From NCBI GenBank assembly GCA_965194505.1, contig OZ239144.1, forward strand, positions 1,364,001 through 1,428,000: a stretch of 64,000 bases of DNA. The letters run 5' to 3'. A program made the position numbers and the translations under genes. Position 1 is the stretch's first letter. Every line of letters begins with the position of its first letter. This DNA is from Hahnella aquatica (GTDB lineage: Bacteria > Pseudomonadota > Gammaproteobacteria > Burkholderiales > Burkholderiaceae_A). Under the pieces are notes generated by a model. That model ran no database searches. It was not told the DNA's origin and was given only the letters and a program-made list of their open reading frames with translations. Below are positions 9,676-17,929 of this stretch, piece after piece.

Positions 9676-9705
9676 TTGAAGAATATGGCGGCTTGCGCAT
9701 ATACT
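9676..9705 (+). promoter_or_regulatory. Likely sigma-70 promoter of the cytochrome c gene
   Basis: TTGAAG (9676-9681) and TATACT (9700-9705) are separated by 18 bases, close to the sigma-70 consensus. They lie about 30 bases upstream of a clear AAGGAG ribosome binding site and the ATG at 9738. This is an inference from sequence match only. Confidence 0.55.
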
Positions 9706-9737
9706 GTGGCGTTGTCTTTTATCTCAAGGAGATTTTG

Positions 9738-10040
9738 ATGCGTCATTTCGTGCTGGCCGCCTCTCTAATGGCCATCGCTGGTGTTGCTCAGGCCAGCGCA
9801 GACCTCACCAAAAAGTACAACTGTGTGGCCTGCCATGCAGAAGCCTCAAAGAAGGTGGGCCCCTCTTACAAAGATGTGGCCAAGAAATATGCAGGCAAGT
9901 CCGATGCGGTGGACTACCTGACCAAAAAGATCAAGACCGGTGGTTCTGGTGTCTGGGGCCCGATCCCCATGCCCCCGCACCCCCAGGTATCGGATGCAGA
10001 CTCCAAGGCCATGGCCACCTACGTCCTGTCCGTCAAGTAA
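9738..10040 (+). CDS. Small class I cytochrome c (c551/c552-like), periplasmic
   Basis: 100-residue secreted monohaem cytochrome. Residues 1-19 form a signal peptide (hydrophobic core, AQA-like cleavage). The haem-binding motif CVACH follows shortly after, and a distal methionine is available in PIPMPPH. Size and the segment GGSGVWGPIPMPPHP match small soluble electron carriers of the c551/c552 group. An AAGGAG site precedes the ATG at the right distance. The gene appears to be transcribed alone, with its own promoter and terminator. Confidence 0.93.
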   Translation: MRHFVLAASLMAIAGVAQASADLTKKYNCVACHAEASKKVGPSYKDVAKKYAGKSDAVDYLTKKIKTGGSGVWGPIPMPPHPQVSDADSKAMATYVLSVK

Positions 10041-10060
10041 ACCTGCTGGGCTGTGTTAAA

Positions 10061-10095
10061 AAAGCCTCTGTCCTTCGACAGAGGCTTTTTCTTTT
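10061..10095 (+). terminator. Rho-independent terminator after the cytochrome c gene
   Basis: A perfect 12-base stem (AAAGCCTCTGTC / GACAGAGGCTTT) with a CTTC tetraloop is followed by a T-rich run. It lies 20 bases after the cytochrome stop and ends a few bases before the livH start. Confidence 0.93.
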
Positions 10096-10102
10096 CTAGA
10101 CC

Positions 10103-11032
10103 ATGGACATCCTTCTTCAGCAGATTCTCAATGGCCTGGTGCTCGGGAGTGTCTATGCCCTGATTGCCCTGGGCTACACGATGGTCTACGGCATTCTGCA
10201 GTTGATCAACTTCACCCACGGCGAGGTGCTCATGGTGGGGGCGATGGTGTCGCTCTCCGTGGTCATGGCCCTCTCGAATGCAGTGCCCGGCACGCCCGCG
10301 GTGGTGCTGCTCTTGGCGGGGCTGGCTGCGGCCATTCCGGTCTGCATGGCCTTGTCGGCCCTCATCGAAAAACTCGCCTATCGGCCCCTGCGGAACGCCC
10401 CGCGACTCGCGCCCCTGATCACGGCCATTGGCCTGTCCATCGTGCTCCAGACCCTGGCCATGATCATCTGGAGCCCCAACCCCAGGGTCTTCCCAGACCT
10501 GCTGCCCACCGCCCCCATTGCCGTGGGCGGCGCCTTCCTGGCACCCAAGCAACTCCTCATTCTCGTGGTGGCCGCCAGCCTCATGGGCATTCTGATGCTG
10601 CTGGTTCAGCGCACCCGGCTTGGGCGCTCCATGCGGGCAGTTTCGGAGAACCCAAAGATTGCCATGCTGATGGGCGTGGATGCCAACCAGGTGATCAGCA
10701 TCACCTTCATGATTGGTGCGGCCCTGGCTGCCGTGGCCGGGGTGCTGGTGGCCATGAACTACAACATCACCCACTTCACCATGGGCTTTCTGCCGGGGCT
10801 CAAGGCCTTCACTGCGGCGGTGCTGGGCGGCATTGGCAACCTGCCCGGTGCCGTGGTGGGCGGCCTGCTGCTGGGCATCATCGAGAGCCTTGGCGCGGGA
10901 TACATTGGCGACATCACCGGGGGCTTCCTGGGCAGCCACTACCAGGATGTCTTTGCATTTGCCGTGCTCATCCTGGTCTTGATCTTTCGGCCCTCTGGCC
11001 TGCTCGGCGAGCGGGTCGCAGACCGCGCATGA
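10103..11032 (+). CDS. livH: Branched-chain amino acid ABC transporter permease LivH
   Basis: 309-residue multi-spanning inner-membrane permease. The N-terminus GLVLGSVYALIALGYTMVYGIL and the later AFTAAVLGGIGNLPGAVVGG are hallmark LivH segments. It is followed by livM with a 4-base ATGA overlap, then livG and livF. No periplasmic binding protein gene is in the operon, so the substrate (branched-chain amino acids, amides, urea or related) cannot be fixed from here; closeness to ilvD suggests amino acids. Confidence 0.92.
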   Translation: MDILLQQILNGLVLGSVYALIALGYTMVYGILQLINFTHGEVLMVGAMVSLSVVMALSNAVPGTPAVVLLLAGLAAAIPVCMALSALIEKLAYRPLRNAPRLAPLITAIGLSIVLQTLAMIIWSPNPRVFPDLLPTAPIAVGGAFLAPKQLLILVVAASLMGILMLLVQRTRLGRSMRAVSENPKIAMLMGVDANQVISITFMIGAALAAVAGVLVAMNYNITHFTMGFLPGLKAFTAAVLGGIGNLPGAVVGGLLLGIIESLGAGYIGDITGGFLGSHYQDVFAFAVLILVLIFRPSGLLGERVADRA

Positions 11033-12102
11033 CTCCACGACAAAAGGCCATTGGGGCCACTCTGCTCATTGGCATGGCACTGCTGCTGCTGCCGTTTGTG
11101 GCGGGCGCATTCGGCAACGCCTGGATTCGCATCCTGGCCTTTGCGCTGCTCTACATCATGCTGGCCCTGGGCCTGAACATTGTGGTGGGCTATGCCGGCC
11201 TGCTCGACCTGGGCTATGTGGCCTTCTATGCGGTGGGTGCCTACCTCTATGCACTGCTCTCCTCACCCCACCTGGCCGAGCACTTTCCGTCCATTGCAGC
11301 CGCCTTTCCCACGGGCCTGCACCTCTCCATCTGGATTGTGATTCCACTGGCCGCGGCCCTGGCAGCCCTCTTTGGTGTGCTGCTGGGATTTCCGGTGCTG
11401 CGCCTGCGAGGCGACTACCTGGCGATTGTCACGCTCGGCTTTGGTGAAATCATTCGAATCTTCCTCAACAATCTCAACGCACCGATCAACCTCACCAATG
11501 GCCCACAGGGCATCAGTGGCATCGACCCCGTCTCGATCGGCGGCGTCTCTCTGGGCCGGCCGCTGGAGGTGGCGGGACTCACCATTCCCTCGGTGCAGTT
11601 GTACTACTACCTCTTTCTCGCCCTCACCCTCCTGGTCATTCTGGTGAGTGTTCGCCTTCAAGACTCTCGGATCGGGCGCGCCTGGATGGCCATTCGGGAG
11701 GATGAGATTGCAGCCAAGGCCATGGGCATCCACACCCGAAACGTCAAACTGCTGGCCTTTGCCATGGGCGCCTCATTCGGAGGGGTCTCCGGGGCCATGT
11801 TCTCGGCCTTCCAGGGCTTTGTCTCTCCCGAGAGCTTTGTGCTCATGGAGAGCATCGTGATTGTGGCCATGGTGGTGCTGGGGGGCATGGGCAATGTGAA
11901 GGGCGTGGTGCTGGGGGCTGTGCTGCTCTATGCCATTCCAGAGGCCCTTCGACATGTGGCCAAGCCCATTCAGATGCAGCTCTTCGGTGAGGAGTGGATT
12001 GCGCCAGAGGCCCTTCGCATGCTTTTGTTCGGCATGGCCATGGTGCTGATCATGCTCTACCGTCCATTGGGCCTCATTCCCCGGCGACAGGGCCATGGCT
12101 GA
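11029..12102 (+). CDS. livM: Branched-chain amino acid ABC transporter permease LivM
   Basis: 357-residue permease with about nine hydrophobic segments. LNIVVGYAGLLDLGYVAFYAVGAYLYAL and RLRGDYLAIVTLGFGEIIRI are characteristic LivM stretches, as is the loop segment SRIGRAWMAIREDEIAAKAMGI. It overlaps livH by ATGA and livG by 8 bases, which supports tight coupling in one membrane complex. Confidence 0.92.
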   Translation: MTPRQKAIGATLLIGMALLLLPFVAGAFGNAWIRILAFALLYIMLALGLNIVVGYAGLLDLGYVAFYAVGAYLYALLSSPHLAEHFPSIAAAFPTGLHLSIWIVIPLAAALAALFGVLLGFPVLRLRGDYLAIVTLGFGEIIRIFLNNLNAPINLTNGPQGISGIDPVSIGGVSLGRPLEVAGLTIPSVQLYYYLFLALTLLVILVSVRLQDSRIGRAWMAIREDEIAAKAMGIHTRNVKLLAFAMGASFGGVSGAMFSAFQGFVSPESFVLMESIVIVAMVVLGGMGNVKGVVLGAVLLYAIPEALRHVAKPIQMQLFGEEWIAPEALRMLLFGMAMVLIMLYRPLGLIPRRQGHG

Positions 12103-12883
12103 CCAGGCCATGCTCCAGGTGGTGGGCGCCACCAAGCGATTCGGAGGCCTGCTGGCGGTCTCGAATGTCTCTCTGACCATCTCGCCAGGCCAGATCTACG
12201 GGCTCATCGGCCCCAACGGCGCGGGCAAGACCACACTCTTTAACTTGATCACCGGCCTCTACAAGGCTGATGCAGGCCAGTTTGTGCTTGATGGGCAGGC
12301 CTATGAGCCCTCGGCCGTGCATGCCGTCACCGCCGCTGGCATTGCGCGCACCTTTCAGAACATTCGACTCTTTGCCGAGCTGAGTGCCCTCGAAAATGTG
12401 ATGGTGGGCCGCCACATCCGCAGTGCCGGCCTGCATGCAGGGGTCTGGGGTGCCATGCTTCGAACGCCTGGCTTTCGAGAGAACGAGAGGGCCATCCGCG
12501 CGGCAGCCGTGGCCCTGCTCGACTATGTCGGCCTCGCCGCCCAGCAAGACCAGACCGCAAAGACCCTCTCTTACGGCGACCAGCGCCGCCTGGAGATTGC
12601 GCGCGCCCTGGCCACAGAGCCCAAACTGCTGGCCCTGGACGAGCCCGCCGCAGGCATGAATGCCACCGAAAAGAACAGCCTTCGAGACCTGTTGGCTCGA
12701 ATTCAATCCGATGGCAAGACCATCCTTCTGATTGAACACGATGTGCGCCTGGTCATGGGTCTGTGCACGGAGGTCACGGTGCTCGACCATGGCGAGGTGA
12801 TTGCAGCCGGACCCCCGGCAGACGTGCAACGCAACCCCATGGTGGTCGAGGCCTATCTGGGCACCGGAGCCACCCATGGCTGA
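12095..12883 (+). CDS. livG: Branched-chain amino acid ABC transporter ATPase LivG
   Basis: 262-residue cytoplasmic ATPase. Walker A GPNGAGKTT, a signature region reading LSYGDQRRLEIARAL, Walker B LLALDEPAAGMN and the switch histidine in ILLIEHDV are all present. The LivG-type insertion GIARTFQNIRLFAELSALENV separates it from LivF. It overlaps livM and livF by 8 bases each. Confidence 0.93.
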   Translation: MADQAMLQVVGATKRFGGLLAVSNVSLTISPGQIYGLIGPNGAGKTTLFNLITGLYKADAGQFVLDGQAYEPSAVHAVTAAGIARTFQNIRLFAELSALENVMVGRHIRSAGLHAGVWGAMLRTPGFRENERAIRAAAVALLDYVGLAAQQDQTAKTLSYGDQRRLEIARALATEPKLLALDEPAAGMNATEKNSLRDLLARIQSDGKTILLIEHDVRLVMGLCTEVTVLDHGEVIAAGPPADVQRNPMVVEAYLGTGATHG

Positions 12884-13598
12884 GGCCGCACTGCGAGTGT
12901 CTGGCCTGGTGGTTCAGTACGGCGGCATCATGGCCGTCAAAGGGCTGGACCTCACCGTTCAAGCCGGCGAGACGGTGGCCCTCATTGGCGCCAACGGCGC
13001 AGGAAAGTCCTCCACCCTGCGCGCCATCACAGGCCTGGTGCCTGCAGCGGCTGGCCAGATCTGGCACGACGGGGTCGAGATCACCCGAACACCCGGACAC
13101 CTGCTGCCCGGCCGCGGCCTCGTGATGGTGCCCGAGGGCCGAGGCATTTTTGGCCGAATGACGATTGAAGAAAACCTGCGCATGGGTGCGCACGCCCGAC
13201 CACAGGCCAGCCGCCATGACGTTGCAGCAGACATCCAGGCGCAGTACGACCGTTTCCCGCGCCTGGCCGAGCGCCAGCAGCAGCTGGCCGGCACCCTCTC
13301 CGGCGGTGAGCAACAGATGCTCGCCATGGCCCGAGCGCTGATGGCCCGGCCGCGCCTGCTGCTGCTGGATGAGCCCTCCATGGGGCTCTCCCCAGTGATG
13401 GTGGAGAAAATTTTTGAGCTCATTGCAGAGGTGTCCAGACAAGGCATGAGCCTGCTGCTCGTGGAACAGAACGCACGGCTCGCCCTTCAGATCGCAGGCC
13501 GCGCCGTGGTGTTGGAATCCGGCGAGAAGGTGCTCGAGGGCCGCGGCAAAGAACTGCTGCATCACCCCATGGTGCGGTCGGCCTACCTCGGGGAATAA
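12876..13598 (+). CDS. livF: Branched-chain amino acid ABC transporter ATPase LivF
   Basis: 240-residue ATPase and partner of LivG. Walker A is GANGAGKSST, the signature is LSGGEQQMLAMARAL, Walker B is LLLLDEPSMGLSP, and LVEQN follows. The PEGRGIFGRMTIEENL stretch is typical of LivF. The frame is open upstream within livG, but ATG 12876 gives the family N-terminus. It is the last gene of the transport operon; a short-chain dehydrogenase-like gene follows after 6 bases. Confidence 0.93.
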   Translation: MAEAALRVSGLVVQYGGIMAVKGLDLTVQAGETVALIGANGAGKSSTLRAITGLVPAAAGQIWHDGVEITRTPGHLLPGRGLVMVPEGRGIFGRMTIEENLRMGAHARPQASRHDVAADIQAQYDRFPRLAERQQQLAGTLSGGEQQMLAMARALMARPRLLLLDEPSMGLSPVMVEKIFELIAEVSRQGMSLLLVEQNARLALQIAGRAVVLESGEKVLEGRGKELLHHPMVRSAYLGE

Positions 13599-13604
13599 GA
13601 CGGC

Positions 13605-14486
13605 ATGAGCCTTCCTGCAAAGTTCAGACGACCCCGCATCGGTCTGGTAGGGCATGGCGATGTCGGCAGCCGAATTCTGTCTGCGCAGGCGAGTCCGCAT
13701 GGCCCCCGAATCATTCCAGTGGGGCGGCGCACCGGCTGGAACCTCGACAGCCCCAGTGACTGCAGACGCCTCGCAGCCCTGCTCACCCACTGGATCATCC
13801 TGGTGCCGCCATCAGACCAGCATGGCTCGAGAGACCTTCGCAGCCTGCGGCTGTCGGTCGAGGCCCGGGCCGCCCGGGCCCGCCGATACAGCCGCGCCAG
13901 TCAGGCGAGATTCAAGGGCGTCTACATCAGCACGACCGGCGTCTATGGCAACCATCAAGGCGCCCTTGTGGATGAGACCGCCGCCTGCAAGACACAACAG
14001 CCGCGTTCACTGAGACGGCTCCATGCGGAACGACTCTGGAGATCACTCGGCGCGCATCGGCTGCGGGTGCCCGGCATCACTGGGGCCGACCGCCTTCCCC
14101 TGGATCGCATCCGGGCGGGGCAGCCGGCCTTGAGGCCAGAGGATGATGTCTTCACCAACCATGTCGACGCAGATGACCTGGCCCGCATCTGTTGGGTGGC
14201 CCTCTGGCGAGGCGGCCGAGGGCGGGTCACCAACACGGTGATGCAGGGCCATCTTCCGATGGGCGACTACTTCGATGCCGTGGCCGATGCAGCGGGCATG
14301 CCCAGGGTTCCTCGCATCTCTGCAGAGGAACTGAAGGCGGCCATTCAACGAGGAACCGTGAGCCCCATGATGGCCAGCTTCATGCAAGACTCCAGACGGG
14401 TCTGGAGTGCTCGGCTCGGCCGCGAACTGCGCCTGCGCCTTGCGACTCCCAACATCGAGGCACTGCTCCAACGCGCCTTCGGCTAG
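13605..14486 (+). CDS. NAD(P)-binding SDR/epimerase-like protein
   Basis: 293-residue extended SDR-like protein. The dinucleotide motif GLVGHGDVGSRI is at residues 13-24, and YISTTGVYG is the strand and loop before the active site. FTNHVDADDLARI is typical of atypical SDRs of the YeeZ group. The classical YxxxK is not obvious, so catalytic activity is uncertain. It follows livF by 6 bases and its stop overlaps the senC stop by 3 bases from the other side. No specific substrate can be proposed. Confidence 0.72.
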   Translation: MSLPAKFRRPRIGLVGHGDVGSRILSAQASPHGPRIIPVGRRTGWNLDSPSDCRRLAALLTHWIILVPPSDQHGSRDLRSLRLSVEARAARARRYSRASQARFKGVYISTTGVYGNHQGALVDETAACKTQQPRSLRRLHAERLWRSLGAHRLRVPGITGADRLPLDRIRAGQPALRPEDDVFTNHVDADDLARICWVALWRGGRGRVTNTVMQGHLPMGDYFDAVADAAGMPRVPRISAEELKAAIQRGTVSPMMASFMQDSRRVWSARLGRELRLRLATPNIEALLQRAFG

Positions 14487-15532
14487 GCCTCCAAGACCAG
14501 CCCTGCATTGGAATCTGCCGCAACCATGTGGCCAATGGGTGCGGCATCAGCAAAGCCCTCCTGACGAAAGACCGCCAGCACAGCGCCAACCGCCTCGGGT
14601 GCGCAGGACACCAGGAGGCCACCGCTGGTCTGGGGGTCTGTGATGAGGCTTCGGTCGATGTCAGACAAGCCCGGGGCATGCACCGCCTCCCCGTAGGACG
14701 ACCAATTTCGGCCTGAAGCCCCGGTGATGTGGCCCGCCGCAATCATGTCCCGAACCCCGGGCAGCACCGGCAACTGCTGCAGGCTCACCCGGGCCTGCAA
14801 TCCAGAGCCTTTGGCCATCTCCAAGAGGTGGCCTGCCAGGCCAAAGCCAGTGACATCCGTCAGCGCATGAACCTGTGGCATCTCTGCCAGCAGTGGGCCG
14901 GGTGTGTTGAGCCGCGTGGTGTTGTCGATCATCTGGGCATAGGCTTCGCCGTCGAACCGTCCCGCTTTCTTGAGGGCAGCCGACAGGATGCCAACGCCCA
15001 GTGGCTTTCCGAGGATCAGTGCGTCACCCGCCTTGGCATCGGCATTTCGACGAACCTTCTTGGGGTGAACCAGGCCCATGACCACCAGCCCATAAATGGG
15101 CTCGACCGAGTCGATGGTGTGGCCACCCGCAATGGGAATGCCCGCCGATGCACAGGCCGAACGACCACCATCCAGAATGCGGCCGATGGTCTGGGTGCTC
15201 AGGACACTCACCGGCATGCCCACGAGGGCCAGCGCCATGATCGGGCGGCCGCCCATGGCATAGACATCACTGATGGCGTTGGTGGCCGCAATTCTTCCAA
15301 AGTCGAATGGGTCATCGACGATGGGCATGAAGAAGTCGGTGGTGGCAATCAGGGCCTGCTCGTCGTTGAGCTGATAGACCGCTGCATCATCGGCCGTGTC
15401 GATCCCCACCAGGAGCGCTGCAGGCATCGGGAGGCCCACCCCGCCCTTGAGAATCTCGGTGAGCACGCCGGGCGCAATTTTGCAGCCACAGCCGCCGCCG
15501 TGCGAGAGCGATGTCAGTCGGGGTTCGGTCAT
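14483..15532 (-). CDS. senC: Selenophosphate synthase (SelD / SenC)
   Basis: 349-residue selenide, water dikinase, which makes selenophosphate from selenide and ATP. The N-terminal loop reads SHGGGCGCKIAPG, with cysteines at 15 and 17 and lysine 18; the reactive residue is cysteine, not selenocysteine. GDALILGKPLGVGIL, DVTGFGLAGHLLEMA and TDPQTSGGLLVS are further SelD signatures. The next genes are a glycosyltransferase, an EgtB-like enzyme and EgtD, the known arrangement of selenoneine clusters, where this gene is called senC. No selA, selB or mnmH is visible here, but the gene could also serve those pathways. The frame is open 22 codons further up; the ATG at 15532 fits homologs. Confidence 0.88.
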   Translation of the reverse strand: MTEPRLTSLSHGGGCGCKIAPGVLTEILKGGVGLPMPAALLVGIDTADDAAVYQLNDEQALIATTDFFMPIVDDPFDFGRIAATNAISDVYAMGGRPIMALALVGMPVSVLSTQTIGRILDGGRSACASAGIPIAGGHTIDSVEPIYGLVVMGLVHPKKVRRNADAKAGDALILGKPLGVGILSAALKKAGRFDGEAYAQMIDNTTRLNTPGPLLAEMPQVHALTDVTGFGLAGHLLEMAKGSGLQARVSLQQLPVLPGVRDMIAAGHITGASGRNWSSYGEAVHAPGLSDIDRSLITDPQTSGGLLVSCAPEAVGAVLAVFRQEGFADAAPIGHMVAADSNAGLVLEA

Positions 15533-15596
15533 GGCGTGGAGGCCTCGTGCTGAATGAAGAGAGACTGCAGGGTACCAACTCTGAACGGGCCGCGAC

Positions 15597-15612
15597 AATG
15601 ATCCGCATCATT
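15597..15612. promoter_or_regulatory. Inverted repeat in the senB-senC gap
   Basis: AATGAT CCGC ATCATT is a perfect inverted repeat with 6-base arms and a 4-base spacer, in the 100-base gap between the senB stop and the senC start. The TGAT-N4-ATCA core has the geometry of CRP/FNR-family sites but differs from the FNR consensus at the outer base of each arm. Function is not shown. Confidence 0.3.
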
Positions 15613-15632
15613 CGGCCGTGCTTTCTCGATTC

Positions 15633-16661
15633 TCAGGCGGAATGCAGCACGTCCATCACAGCAAGCAAGGCGTTGGTCTCGGCCTTGTTGTCGGTGAGTC
15701 GGTCGCGGGCCGCATCGCTGGCGAGCTGCAGGGCCTGACGATCAGAAGGGCTCGAGAGCCAACGCTGCAATCGTGCGGCCAGGTCCGCGGCATCGCCCGA
15801 CTCGAACCAGCCCGGGTGCTGCTCACCCAGAATGCCCACGTGCCCGGGAATGCGGCTGGCGACGATGGGCAGGCTCACCGCGGCAGCCTCGGCCAGCACC
15901 AGGGCCCCGCCCTCCATCCGCGAGGGTGCGATGAGGAGGTCGGCCTCCAGCATGGCCTGCCGCACGCGTTGGTGAGACACCTGACCGTCTCGCTGCACCG
16001 GTGCACGCGCTTCGCGCACAAATTCGGCCAACAGGGCATCCAGACCCGCATCGAGCACTCCGCCCAGGTGCGTGAGACGCACGGGCAATGGCTGCTGCGC
16101 CTGGGCCAGCATGGTCACGGCCCGATAGGCGGTGAGTGGGTCCTTCTCCGGCCGCACATGGCCCACCACCAATGCATGGAGTCTGGTCGGTGGCACCGAC
16201 GAGGCCTGCGGCCGAGCATGCACCCCACCCTGAGCACTGGCCCCAAAGCTGCTGGTCTGCGGGATCACCACACACGGGGGTGCCTGCGGCAGCAGGCCAC
16301 GAAGGCAATTGCAGGCATCGGCCTGAAGGCCCACCACGGCCTTGGACGCAAGAATGGTCTGTTCGGCCTGTTGGCGCCACGCGACCGACGTGTGGCCTTG
16401 CAGGTCTGCATAGAGGTCTGTTCCTGTGAGCACCACGGCGTAAGGCTTGCGAGCCTGCGCGAAGCGAATGCCGGCCGCATGGCTTCTGCGCGCATGAAGC
16501 AGCAGGCCACAGGAGGCGCTGGAGAGGTCGGCCACACTGGGCTCGCCCACAACAATCGATGCCGCCACACCTGCTTGCATGAGCAATCGGTGATAGCGTT
16601 CCGCCGTGCGCCAATTGCCCGAACCCGTCTCTGGCCCGTAGGGCGTCACGATGAGAAGCAT
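15633..16661 (-). CDS. senB: Selenosugar synthase SenB (GT4-type glycosyltransferase)
   Basis: 342-residue GT-B fold glycosyltransferase. The N-terminus reads VTPYGPETGSGNWRTAERY, the inter-domain segment is LVVGHVRPEKDPLTAY, and the C-terminal nucleotide-sugar site is PSRMEGGALVLAEAAAVSLPIVASRIPG (an E-x7-E arrangement). Alone it would be a generic glycosyltransferase. Between selD/senC and an EgtB homolog it matches SenB, which uses selenophosphate and a UDP-sugar to form a selenosugar. Start to start, it diverges from senA across only 23 bases. Sugar donor not predictable here. Confidence 0.82.
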   Translation of the reverse strand: MLLIVTPYGPETGSGNWRTAERYHRLLMQAGVAASIVVGEPSVADLSSASCGLLLHARRSHAAGIRFAQARKPYAVVLTGTDLYADLQGHTSVAWRQQAEQTILASKAVVGLQADACNCLRGLLPQAPPCVVIPQTSSFGASAQGGVHARPQASSVPPTRLHALVVGHVRPEKDPLTAYRAVTMLAQAQQPLPVRLTHLGGVLDAGLDALLAEFVREARAPVQRDGQVSHQRVRQAMLEADLLIAPSRMEGGALVLAEAAAVSLPIVASRIPGHVGILGEQHPGWFESGDAADLAARLQRWLSSPSDRQALQLASDAARDRLTDNKAETNALLAVMDVLHSA

Positions 16662-16684
16662 GTCAAAAGGCTACACTGGATCGT

Positions 16685-17929
16685 GTGAAGAAATCTGTTC
16701 GTCACTGCGATGCCAAGGCACTCGAGCTGCTTTACGCCGAGTGTCTCGAGGGGCTGCGTGCTCACATGGCTCGCTTCTCAATGGCGACCGATGGCTTCCT
16801 CAAACCCTTTCCCATGTTGGAGCAGGTGAACCCGCCGCTCTGGGAGTTTGGCCACGTGGCCTGGTTCACGGAGCACTGGGTGACGCGAAACCCCAAGCGC
16901 CGCATGGGACGTCGGCTCGATGCACCCGAGCCCTCACCAAGCCGGCTTGCACAGGCCGACCTTCTCTTCAACTCCGCCACCATTCCCCACGATGAACGCT
17001 GGCAGTTGGATCAACTTGGTGAAGGGGGTGTGACTGCGTATCTCGAGGCCTGCTTCTCCGAGGCCCTATCAGACCTCATGCGTGACGCCCATGGTGATGC
17101 AGACCTCTACTTTCACCGGCTCAGCCTGGCCCATGCCTGCATGCACCTGGAGGCCTTCGAGATGACGGCCCAGACCCTCGGCCTTGCGCCTGGCCTGAGC
17201 GAACCCCCGAGGGGCAATTCATGCTCACAAGACTCGCAGCAATGGATCTGTGTTCCGGCCCAACGGCTGCATGTGGCGCCCCCTGCCGATCAGTTTCACT
17301 TCGACAACGAGCGTTCGGCCCTTGAGGCCGACCTGCAACCGTTCCAGATCGACCAACAGCCTGTGAGCATGGCGTTGTTCTGGGCCTTCGTGGGCGATGG
17401 CGGCTACGAACGCCCCTCGCTCTGGTCAGCACCCGGCTGGCAGTGGCGAGAGGCCGCCAACATCACGGGGCCGCTCCACCTTCGCCACGACGGCACACGG
17501 CTGCAGTGCCGCCTGGGCCATCAGTGGCTTGATGCACGGCCAAACCAGCCCATGGTCCATGTCTGCCTTCATGAGGCACAGGCCTGGTGCAACTGGGCGG
17601 GGCGCCGCCTCCCTTCAGAGGCCGAGTGGGTTGCGGCCGCGCAGGCCGGCATGGCCTGGGGTGATGTCTGGGAATGGACGAGCAGCCCATTCCTGCCCTT
17701 TGCGGGCTTCGAGGCCGACCCTTACGTGGAGTATTCGGCGCCCTGGTTCGGAGACCATTGGGTGCTCAAGGGTGCGTCCAGCCAAACCCATGTTGCGCTG
17801 AAAGACCTGCGCTATCGAAACTTCTACCGACCGCACCGGCGAGATGTGTTCGCGGGTTTTCGGAGTGTTCAGGCAGATGCATCGGGCACGGAAACGAACT
17901 CGGCAAATCCGGCCGAGGCACTTCGGTAG
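16685..17929 (+). CDS. senA: Selenoneine synthase SenA (EgtB-family non-haem iron enzyme)
   Basis: 414 residues: an N-terminal DinB-like four-helix domain and a C-terminal formylglycine-generating-enzyme-like domain, the EgtB architecture. A plausible iron triad is His57 (in FGHVAWFTEHW) with His150 and His154 (HACMHLE). C-terminal landmarks are GRRLPSEAEWVAAA, GDVWEWTSSPF and a final YRNFYRPHRRDVFAGFR. EgtB enzymes join a sulfur donor to hercynine; the SenA branch uses a selenosugar. Assignment to SenA rests on the adjacent senB and senC. The start is a GTG with only a weak upstream site. The last 61 bases overlap egtD on the other strand. Confidence 0.82.
   Translation: MKKSVRHCDAKALELLYAECLEGLRAHMARFSMATDGFLKPFPMLEQVNPPLWEFGHVAWFTEHWVTRNPKRRMGRRLDAPEPSPSRLAQADLLFNSATIPHDERWQLDQLGEGGVTAYLEACFSEALSDLMRDAHGDADLYFHRLSLAHACMHLEAFEMTAQTLGLAPGLSEPPRGNSCSQDSQQWICVPAQRLHVAPPADQFHFDNERSALEADLQPFQIDQQPVSMALFWAFVGDGGYERPSLWSAPGWQWREAANITGPLHLRHDGTRLQCRLGHQWLDARPNQPMVHVCLHEAQAWCNWAGRRLPSEAEWVAAAQAGMAWGDVWEWTSSPFLPFAGFEADPYVEYSAPWFGDHWVLKGASSQTHVALKDLRYRNFYRPHRRDVFAGFRSVQADASGTETNSANPAEALR

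Noticed and set aside
15470..15532. Selenocysteine in the selenophosphate synthase
   Set aside because: The reactive position is an ordinary cysteine codon in GCGCK; there is no in-frame TGA in the gene.
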